Assembly: GCA_964432465.1 (NCBI GenBank)
Contig: CAYSNI010000035.1
Span: 1 to 11,516 of the forward strand
Origin: JAHFLQ01 sp964432465
GTDB taxonomy: Bacteria > Patescibacteriota > Minisyncoccia > UBA6257 > WO2-44-18
Direction: 5' to 3'
Length of the DNA: 11,516 nt
In this document: piece after piece, positions 6,921 to 11,516 of the stretch
How the letters are laid out: the number at the start of each line of letters is the position of its first letter
How positions within the stretch are numbered: the stretch's first letter is position 1
Translations under genes and position numbers: made by a program
Notes under the pieces: generated by a model
Told to the model about the DNA's origin: nothing
Databases searched by the model: none
The model's input: only the letters and a program-made list of their open reading frames with translations

Positions 6921-8873
6921 ATGGAAAACTCGGAATTCCTCAAAGAAAAATACGGCACTCTGCATACCAGCGAGGAGGTGGAATCCGCCGCCAAACGCAC
7001 GGAAAAGAGAACCGGAGAAAAGGTATCCCAGAAACCGGCCGCCCGCATCCAGAATTACCTTGACCGCCTGGAGCGCCTCGCCCTGGATCCCAATAAGGAA
7101 CAGCCAAAGAAAATGTTTGGAACCGAATCGCGCCCGCGCGCCCTTTCGCTCTTGCGCGAAATGGTAATGAATAAATACGTGCGTCCCAATAAAGAGAAGC
7201 TGGCCGAAGGAGCGGCGCGGGTTGAGGAACGCGCCGCCAGAGAAATGGGCATCGAAGCGCATTATGGGGAGCAAGAACTGGAACAACGGGGAGAAATTGC
7301 CGTCGCGGATCTGGAGAAGTCCCTGGACAACTGGATCTCTTACCTCTCGGACGCTAATGAACCTTACCCCGTCTGGTTCCGGTATTACGCCTTCCGCAAC
7401 ATTCTTGATCTCGGCGATTACGATAAAGACAAGGGTGAATTTACCAAGCGCTCCCCGGGAAGTGTCCGGCTGTTCCCGGAAATAGACCGCGGCGCCCTGG
7501 CCTATGTTGAGCAGATGATTGAAGCCGCGAAAGACCCCGCGATGCTGAAGCGCCTAAGAATGGCGCAGGAAGAAACGGAAACTCCCCGGGACCAGCTCAT
7601 CACCAAAGAAAAAGCCGCGCAATTCAGCAAGCTTTCCTTCGCCGGGCAGTACGCCGAAGGCATCAAACAGGCCGGGGAGATCACGCCGGAGATGCGGGAG
7701 GAAACGGAGGGCAAGTGGGTAAAATATCAGCAAGGAACCGATCCCAGGGCCTTATGGGCCTCGCTCCAGAACAAAGGCACCGCCTGGTGCACCAAAGGAT
7801 TCCGCACGGCGGAAACCCAGCTTCAGGGCGGCGATTTTTATGTGTATTACACACTAGACAAGCAGGGGAAGCCCGCGATTCCCCGTATCGCTATTCGCAT
7901 GCAAGGCGACAGTATTTTTGAAACGCGAGGCGTCGCGGACAATCAACAGAACCTGGAAGGCAATATGGCTGAAATCGCCGAGCAAAAGATGAAAGAATTG
8001 CCGGGCGCGGAACGATACCGCAAAGCGTCCGCTGATATGAAAATGCTAACCTTGATTGAAAAGAAAATGGAAGCCCCTCGACAAGGCTCGGGGAATAGTC
8101 TGACCAAAGCCGACCTCGCTTTCCTCTACGAAATTGACGCCCCCATTGAGGGATTCGGCTATCAACGCGATCCCCGCATCAAAGAACTGCGCGAGCAAAG
8201 AAATCCGGAAGAAGACATGGTAATTATCTTTGAAGCTGCCAAAGACCAGATCGCCTATAGCCCCAAAGAAATCACCCTTCGACAAGCTCAGGGCAAGACG
8301 ATTAAGGCCTATGTCGGTAAGTTAGAGCCGGGTATTTTTGACAAGATTCAGGAATTCAATATTGAACATATCTACACCTCCTTCCCCGAAGGCAAAATCC
8401 GCAAAGAAACCATTGAGATCGGCGGCAAAACAGAAAAAGATTTGGAGAAGGAGCTGAAGGAAAAGAAAATCAATATCAGCGGCTACGCCAAGGACATGAT
8501 GAAGAACAGGGATTTTATGACGCTCAAGAAGGCCGAGCAAGCCGACCTGGTCCATCTCAAAGTAGGAGATCTCTTCTCTGACAAACAAGGACATACCACC
8601 GACGAAATCTATCGCCAAGCGGAAAAGCTCGGCCTGGAACTCTGCCCAGCCGAAGTCGGACCGAATTACCGGCTGAAATACATCAACCAGCCCTTAAATG
8701 AACGGATTTATGTTGCCATGAAGCCGATTTCTGACCGCGACGGCTATCCGCGTGTGTTCGAGCTGGTACGCCATGAGGACGGCCTGTGGCTGTACAGCAA
8801 CTGGGCGTCTCCCGCGTTCAAGTGGTATCCCGACTTCAGCTTTGTCTTTCGCTCCCGCAAGTTAGAATCTTAA
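6921..8873 (+). CDS. Uncharacterised 650-residue CPR-type protein with a WCT-motif core domain
   Basis: I cannot assign a function. The product is hydrophilic, rich in Glu and Lys, without signal peptide or membrane segment, so likely cytosolic. Residues 1-130 are charged and helical, with a PAARIQNYLDRLERLAL segment. Residues about 140-190 are aromatic-rich. A core at about 270-360 has GTAWCTKGF with W289-C290-T291, then GGDFYVYYTLD, PRIAIRM and RGVADNQQNLE at R336-E346. A Lys/Glu-rich linker (about 470-530) leads to a compact C-terminal domain at about 550-650 with HLKVGDL, GLELCPAEVG, PRVFELV and GLWLYSNW. I recall similar proteins, unnamed, in CPR genomes; this is memory, not a search. 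WCT-type domains also occur in some phage proteins. Codons end in C more often than in the neighbours (many GCC, CGC, CTC), hinting at different ancestry. Two dispersed elements lie in frame at about residues 385-391 and 452-458. It sits between direct repeats. Confidence 0.85.
   Translation: MENSEFLKEKYGTLHTSEEVESAAKRTEKRTGEKVSQKPAARIQNYLDRLERLALDPNKEQPKKMFGTESRPRALSLLREMVMNKYVRPNKEKLAEGAARVEERAAREMGIEAHYGEQELEQRGEIAVADLEKSLDNWISYLSDANEPYPVWFRYYAFRNILDLGDYDKDKGEFTKRSPGSVRLFPEIDRGALAYVEQMIEAAKDPAMLKRLRMAQEETETPRDQLITKEKAAQFSKLSFAGQYAEGIKQAGEITPEMREETEGKWVKYQQGTDPRALWASLQNKGTAWCTKGFRTAETQLQGGDFYVYYTLDKQGKPAIPRIAIRMQGDSIFETRGVADNQQNLEGNMAEIAEQKMKELPGAERYRKASADMKMLTLIEKKMEAPRQGSGNSLTKADLAFLYEIDAPIEGFGYQRDPRIKELREQRNPEEDMVIIFEAAKDQIAYSPKEITLRQAQGKTIKAYVGKLEPGIFDKIQEFNIEHIYTSFPEGKIRKETIEIGGKTEKDLEKELKEKKINISGYAKDMMKNRDFMTLKKAEQADLVHLKVGDLFSDKQGHTTDEIYRQAEKLGLELCPAEVGPNYRLKYINQPLNERIYVAMKPISDRDGYPRVFELVRHEDGLWLYSNWASPAFKWYPDFSFVFRSRKLES
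8074..8093. repeat. Diverged dispersed element CCCCTCGACAAGGCTCGGGG, intragenic
   Basis: This copy differs from the 8275-8294 copy at a few positions but keeps the C-run, TCGACAAG core and G-run. In frame it encodes APRQGSG at about residues 385-391. The C/G ends are complementary, so it can fold. I recall closely similar 20-nt elements scattered through many uncultured-bacterium genomes. Confidence 0.6.
8275..8294. repeat. Dispersed element CCCTTCGACAAGCTCAGGGC, intragenic
   Basis: This 20-nt element is read in frame as TLRQAQG (residues 452-458). CCCT and AGGG at its ends are complementary. From memory it is a widely dispersed short repeat that often turns up inside genes as LRQAQG or STSSG-like runs in Patescibacteria and other lineages. 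It adds low-complexity residues without breaking the frame. Confidence 0.7.
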
Positions 8874-8910
8874 ACCTTCTGTCTTTTGCAGTTTTGAAAC
8901 TTTGATTTTT

Positions 8911-8925
8911 AGCGACTTTGTCGCT
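8911..8925 (+). terminator. Small hairpin AGCGAC-TTT-GTCGCT after the 650-codon gene
   Basis: A six-base-pair perfect stem with a three-base loop begins 37 nt after the stop, preceded by a T-rich stretch and followed by TCGTTCTTT. It could be a weak terminator, but the stem is short and the T tract interrupted. It may equally be part of the repeat block. Confidence 0.35.
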
Positions 8926-8947
8926 TCGTTCTTTGCGCTCCGTTGGC

Positions 8948-8984
8948 ATTCCAAGCCTACCGGTAGGCAGGCTTGACTTGGAAT
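8948..8984. repeat. Nested palindrome, REP-like
   Basis: The outer arms ATTCCAAG (8948-8955) and CTTGGAAT (8977-8984) are complementary. Inside is a perfect 14-nt palindrome GCCTACCGGTAGGC at 8955-8968, and AGGCTT near 8969-8974 offers an alternative pairing with AAGCCT. The two overlapping foldings are typical of dispersed palindromic repeats that I recall from CPR genomes. Confidence 0.7.
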
Positions 8985-9067
8985 CCAGTTTTCAAACAGG
9001 ATTTAAAAATGAACTTATATGGCGTCAATCCCAACTGGAAAGATCTTTATTGCGAATTGTAAATACC

Positions 9068-9095
9068 TGGATGCCAGCTTCCGTTGGCATGACAG
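9068..9095. repeat. REP-like element with ATGCCA / TGGCAT arms
   Basis: ATGCCA (9071-9076) and TGGCAT (9085-9090) form a stem with an 8-nt loop, flanked by CTGG on the left and GACAG on the right. This matches the general plan of the widespread CTGG-palindrome-GACAG dispersed repeats known from many bacterial genomes; assignment is by pattern. Confidence 0.6.
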
Positions 9096-9135
9096 AAAAA
9101 ACTTGGGCTGTAGGGGGGGGTATTCCGGCGTCTTG

Positions 9136-9149
9136 GTCGGAGCCCCGAC
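9136..9149. repeat. Short hairpin GTCGG-AGCC-CCGAC
   Basis: A perfect five-base-pair GC-rich stem with a four-base loop sits 16 nt after the G run. It may be the core of another repeat unit; it lacks a T tract, so a terminator role is unlikely. Confidence 0.45.
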
Positions 9150-9167
9150 GCTAATGCTATCTGGATT

Positions 9168-9185
9168 CTTGAAGTAATCAGGAAA
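9168..9185. repeat. Right copy of 18-nt direct repeat CTTGAAGTAATCAGGAAA
   Basis: This copy is identical to 6801-6818 and in the same orientation, and together they bound the 650-codon gene and its flanking hairpins. Its TTGAAG serves as the likely -35 of the glyA promoter, so the duplicated piece may be a former promoter segment. Confidence 0.8.
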
Positions 9186-9197
9186 AATGAGCATAAT
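9169..9197 (+). promoter_or_regulatory. Promoter of glyA-folD
   Basis: TTGAAG (9169-9174) and CATAAT (9192-9197) are separated by exactly 17 nt. Transcription would start near 9204, leaving about five bases before the ATG at 9209, a near-leaderless transcript. A GGG at 9198-9200 is the only Shine-Dalgarno-like element. Confidence 0.55.
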
Positions 9198-9208
9198 GGG
9201 TATTACAA

Positions 9209-10420
9209 ATGAAGGATAAAGTCATTCAAAAACTAGTCGATTTAGAGGTCAAAAGGCAAAATGAGACTATCAACCTAATTGCCTCTGAAAACTACGCCTC
9301 GGTGGAAATTTTAAAATTAACCGGTTCTCCGCTCGCGAATAAATATTCCGAAGGTTATCCCGGAAAAAGGTATTATCCGGGCAACGAGCTATATGACAAG
9401 ATAGAATCTTTAGCGCAAGAGCGCGCTCTGAAAGCTTTTAAATTAAAGCCAAGTGAATGGGCCGTGAACGTCCAGCCCTACTCCGGCTCGCCGGCAAATT
9501 TAGCAATTTATGGGGCACTGATGAATCCGGGTGATACTTTAATGGGTATGAAGCTTGCCTCGGGCGGCCACCTTACTCATGGGCACAAGGTCAGCTTTAC
9601 CGGAAGATTTTTTAACAGTGTTCAATATGACGTAGACTCAGGGACGGGTTTGATTGATTACGATGTGGTGAAAAAAATGGCAGAACAGTACCAACCTAGG
9701 GTAATTGTGTCCGGCGCTACTGCTTATCCCAGGAAAATTGATTTCGAAAAATTTAGTAATATTGCCCAAAGAATCGGCGCCTATCATGTTGTTGATATTT
9801 CTCACATTGCCGGTTTAGTGGCAGCGGGATTACATCCGTCACCATTTCCGCATGCGGACATAGTAATGACTACTACTCACAAAACTCTGCGCGGACCGCG
9901 CGGCGCGGTTATTTTTTCTCGAAAAGATTTTAGTGAGCGTATCGATAAGGCAGTTTTCCCCGGCCTTCAAGGCGGACCACATAATAATAATACCGCCGCC
10001 AAGGCGGAAATGTTCTTTGAAGCGCTTCAGCCTAGTTTTAAAAAATATCAGCAACAGGTGGCGAAGAATGCCAAGGCCTTAGCCGCCGCGTTAATGGAGA
10101 AAGGTTTTGATCTGGTGACCGGCGGAACCGACAACCACTTACTACTGATTGATCTGCGAAAAATTGGTTTGGATGGGAAAACTGCCGAGCTACTTTTGGA
10201 GAAGAACGTAATAAACGCCAATCGGAACAGCATCCCCGGTGATGATAAGCCCTTTAACCCTTCCGGGTTGAGAATTGGTACGCCGGCGGTTACCAGTCGA
10301 GGGATGAAAGAAAGGGAGATGGTTAGGATAGCCGAATTGATATCCAGGACGCTTATTAAAAAAGAAACGGTTGCGAAGGAGTCGATTGTGCTAGCTAAGC
10401 GGTTTCCGCTCGCATATTAA
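9209..10420 (+). CDS. glyA: Serine hydroxymethyltransferase
   Basis: This PLP enzyme converts serine and tetrahydrofolate to glycine and 5,10-methylene-tetrahydrofolate in the cytosol, the main source of one-carbon units. The PLP lysine is K225 in TTTHKTLRGPRG. Other family motifs are NLIASENYAS near the N-terminus, NKYSEGYPGKRYY, the NVQPYSGSPANLA region, GGPHNN and a C-terminal PSGLRIGTPAVTSRGM. The start is fixed by an in-frame stop 15 bases upstream (9194-9196) and the typical SHMT N-terminus. At 403 residues it is somewhat shorter than the roughly 415-420 of common bacterial forms, mostly at the C-terminus. It is joined to folD by TAATG (10418-10422), so methylene-tetrahydrofolate passes to the next enzyme. 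Nothing catalytic appears missing. Confidence 0.96.
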   Translation: MKDKVIQKLVDLEVKRQNETINLIASENYASVEILKLTGSPLANKYSEGYPGKRYYPGNELYDKIESLAQERALKAFKLKPSEWAVNVQPYSGSPANLAIYGALMNPGDTLMGMKLASGGHLTHGHKVSFTGRFFNSVQYDVDSGTGLIDYDVVKKMAEQYQPRVIVSGATAYPRKIDFEKFSNIAQRIGAYHVVDISHIAGLVAAGLHPSPFPHADIVMTTTHKTLRGPRGAVIFSRKDFSERIDKAVFPGLQGGPHNNNTAAKAEMFFEALQPSFKKYQQQVAKNAKALAAALMEKGFDLVTGGTDNHLLLIDLRKIGLDGKTAELLLEKNVINANRNSIPGDDKPFNPSGLRIGTPAVTSRGMKEREMVRIAELISRTLIKKETVAKESIVLAKRFPLAY

Positions 10421-11220
10421 TGAAAATAATTGACGGCAAGGCGGTTGCTAGAAAAATTGTTGAGCGGCTGAAAAAAATGCCGAAGCCGGATAAGAAACTG
10501 GTGGCATTTCTCGTTGGGGACAGTGATGCTTCAGCGAGTTTTTTAAAGCAAAAGAAAAAAATTGCCGATGAGCTGGGTATAGAATTTGAATTGCGGCGAT
10601 TCCCTAATTCAATCAGCGAGGCGGAGCTTTCAGTGGAGATTGCTCATGCCGGACAGGATGACTCTGTAGGAGGAATTATTATTCAGTTACCGTTACCGAA
10701 AGAAATGAACCGAGAGGCGGTATTGGCCAGACTTGTACGGGAGAAAGACGTGGACGCTCTCAGCTTGGATTCTGAAGTCGAGCCGCTCGCGGTAGGCGTT
10801 GTGCGTTCAGTGCTTGAAGATGTCGGCTGGCAGATGGAAGACAGGGTTGTCGGCGTTGTCGGTCGTGGATTATTAATTGGTCAGCCGATCGCGGAAGTTT
10901 TTTTGGGCAAAGTAAAAGACTTGATAATTTTTCATAGCAAGACTGATCTTGATCGTCTAAAGGAATGCGATCTAGTCATCGGAGGCGCCGGCAAGCCGGG
11001 CTTGATTAAGCCGGAAATGCTTAAGAAGGGAGTAGGATTCATTGATTTTGGTTTTGGCATGAAGAATGGAAAAGTGTCCGGAGACCTAGACGTTTCTAGT
11101 TTAGAACTTGAAACTTCTAACTTGGAACTTTCTTTCTATACGCCCACGCCCGGAGGTACGGGCCCGATCTTGGTGGCGAGCCTTTTCAGTAATTTCTATA
11201 AGCTGAACGGATCTAATTAG
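10420..11220 (+). CDS. folD: Methylenetetrahydrofolate dehydrogenase / cyclohydrolase, divergent
   Basis: FolD oxidises 5,10-methylene-tetrahydrofolate to methenyl- and hydrolyses it to 10-formyl-tetrahydrofolate. The 266 residues are short of the usual 280-290. Recognisable parts are SASFLKQK at 38-45 with the catalytic Lys K45, GGIIIQLPLP with Q89, KDVD ending at D112, the cofactor loop GRGLLIGQP at 148-156 and a C-terminal PTPGGTGP. Departures from the family are F41 where the active-site Tyr normally stands, loss of the PCTP motif after KDVD (PLAVG instead), and GRG for GRS. A low-complexity SLELETSNLELS stretch after GDLDV is about five residues longer than usual. It overlaps glyA by one base, which supports a folate role. 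The dehydrogenase is likely active; cyclohydrolase activity is less sure. Confidence 0.88.
   Translation: MKIIDGKAVARKIVERLKKMPKPDKKLVAFLVGDSDASASFLKQKKKIADELGIEFELRRFPNSISEAELSVEIAHAGQDDSVGGIIIQLPLPKEMNREAVLARLVREKDVDALSLDSEVEPLAVGVVRSVLEDVGWQMEDRVVGVVGRGLLIGQPIAEVFLGKVKDLIIFHSKTDLDRLKECDLVIGGAGKPGLIKPEMLKKGVGFIDFGFGMKNGKVSGDLDVSSLELETSNLELSFYTPTPGGTGPILVASLFSNFYKLNGSN
11097..11132. repeat. AACTT-rich short repeat inside folD
   Basis: Four near-copies of an AACTT-type unit (GAACTT, GAAACTT, CTAACTT, GGAACTT) lie in a row and encode SLELETSNLEL. Compared with ordinary FolD this segment is about five residues longer, so it looks like a small in-frame expansion or repeat insertion before the conserved TPTPGG motif. 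Confidence 0.5.
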
Positions 11221-11225
11221 CTGCC

Positions 11226-11254
11226 TTTTCATTTAGCTATAAAATTGTTATAGT
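11226..11254 (+). promoter_or_regulatory. Candidate promoter downstream of folD
   Basis: TTTTCA (11226-11231) and TATAGT (11249-11254) are 17 nt apart. A 6-bp hairpin CTATAA-AATTG-TTATAG (11237-11253) overlaps the -10 and could be an operator. What it would transcribe is unclear: an ATG at 11255 or 11264 opens a frame of only about 30 codons, and another ATG at 11322 opens 58 codons. Confidence 0.35.
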
Positions 11255-11321
11255 ATGGGAATTATGCCAGGAAGTGAAAACTCTATCGCGATGAGCTCCT
11301 TCCGGCATATAAGCTCAAAAC

Positions 11322-11498
11322 ATGAATTACCAATTATTCTCTGCCTACTTACATAAGCATAGCCAAGTAATTACCGAAGCTCATCGAAGCTTAAATTTTT
11401 CGATTAAGACCACTAATCTCTCGATGACTAACTTCCAACCAGATATAATCGGGAATCTTGAATACTCTTATTATAAAAAGTCGATGTCGAAAAATTAA
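11322..11498 (+). CDS. Small ORF of unknown status (58 codons)
   Basis: ATG at 11322 runs to TAA at 11496-11498 in an AT-rich stretch after the candidate promoter. The product begins MNYQLFSAYLHKHSQ and ends YYKKSMSKN, a soluble, Tyr/Ser-rich peptide with no motif I know. There is no Shine-Dalgarno. It is long for chance in this AT content but nothing else supports it; it could be a short protein or a non-coding transcript. Confidence 0.22.
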   Translation: MNYQLFSAYLHKHSQVITEAHRSLNFSIKTTNLSMTNFQPDIIGNLEYSYYKKSMSKN

Positions 11499-11516
11499 AT
11501 AGAGTTTCTACTTACC

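Larger units (their letters stand above)
8874..9208. other. Gene-free block of REP-like palindromes between the 650-codon gene and glyA
   Basis: These 335 nt hold no convincing gene. They contain at least four hairpins (8911-8925, 8948-8984, 9071-9090, 9136-9149), a run of eight G at 9113-9120, the right copy of the 18-nt direct repeat, and the glyA promoter. A 78-codon frame (8918-9154) is a translation of the repeats. The block looks like accumulated dispersed repeats. Confidence 0.65.
9114..9212 (+). pseudogene. Possible remnant of a gene once coupled to glyA
   Basis: A frame open from 9114 ends in ILEVIRKNEHNGYYK and stops at TGA 9210-9212, which overlaps the glyA ATG by the classic ATGA arrangement of coupled genes. 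It has no start codon and enters through the run of eight G. The same LEVIRK residues are read in the left 18-nt repeat (6801-6818). It may be the tail of a gene disrupted by the inserted block, or chance. Confidence 0.2.
11221..11516. other. AT-rich end of window without a recognised gene
   Basis: This stretch holds the candidate promoter (11226-11254), the weak 58-codon ORF and several TCGA/ATCGAA-TTCGAT short inverted motifs near 11379-11410. No clear intrinsic terminator follows folD, no tRNA cloverleaf is visible, and no frame runs convincingly off the right edge. Confidence 0.5.

Noticed and set aside
6891..7286. 131-codon frame on the - strand over the start of the 650-codon gene
   Set aside because: It is antisense to the strong + strand frame. 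Its Phe/Leu/Gly-rich product reflects the complement of Glu/Lys/Pro codons, and it has no start context.
9009..9062. 17-codon frame MNLYGVNPNWKDLYCEL
   Set aside because: It looks protein-like by eye but is too short and sits between repeats; there is no support beyond composition.
8918..9154. 78-codon + strand frame after the 650-codon gene
   Set aside because: It is a translation through several palindromic repeats (WMPASVGMTEK-type residues); it lacks a ribosome site and resembles repeat read-through.
1..11516. Alternative genetic code with TGA read as Gly, as in some CPR lineages
   Set aside because: No main gene ends in TGA, but none contains in-frame TGA either; all families are full length under the standard code.
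1..11516. CRISPR array, tRNA or rRNA gene
   Set aside because: No regularly spaced repeats, cloverleaf or conserved rRNA segments were seen on either strand.

Overview
The window reads as a compact bacterial chromosome segment with every supported gene on the + strand. Tight gene packing (two TAATG junctions, one 11-nt overlap, very short leaders), weak or absent Shine-Dalgarno sequences, and a large protein that I recall (without a search) only from Candidate Phyla Radiation genomes all suggest Patescibacteria/CPR, possibly Parcubacteria. This placement is inference. Stops are TAA (eight genes) and TAG (one), no long gene has an in-frame TGA, and the standard bacterial code fits.

Region 1 (1-6712) is a six-gene surface-sugar operon. 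In order it holds a NeuC/LegG-type hydrolysing UDP-GlcNAc 2-epimerase, a phytanoyl-CoA-dioxygenase-like Fe(II)/2-oxoglutarate enzyme, a CBS-pair plus nucleotide-sugar dehydrogenase fusion, a CMP-acylneuraminate (nonulosonate) cytidylyltransferase, a D-2-hydroxyacid dehydrogenase, and a probable GT-B glycosyltransferase. Epimerase plus cytidylyltransferase point to a CMP-activated sialic- or legionaminic-acid-like sugar. The condensing synthase (NeuB/LegI) is not in the window and may lie upstream, where the tail of another reading frame ends at position 44. The dehydrogenase may add a uronic acid, and the dioxygenase and hydroxyacid dehydrogenase may tailor the sugar.

Region 2 (6713-9208) looks like an inserted cassette. 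It holds one 650-residue gene of unknown function with more C-ending codons than its neighbours. Upstream are a terminator hairpin and a very long near-perfect stem-loop. Downstream are about 335 nt of REP-like palindromes. The block is bounded by an exact 18-nt direct repeat (6801-6818 and 9168-9185). Two copies of a short dispersed element lie inside the gene, in frame, and encode low-complexity residues.

Region 3 (9209-11220) is a one-carbon pair, glyA and folD, joined by a TAATG overlap. SHMT makes 5,10-methylene-tetrahydrofolate and FolD converts it to 10-formyl-tetrahydrofolate. The FolD is divergent: the active-site Tyr is Phe, and a short AACTT-rich repeat appears inserted near the C-terminus.

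Region 4 (11221-11516) is AT-rich. It shows a plausible promoter and one weak 58-codon ORF, with no recognised gene.
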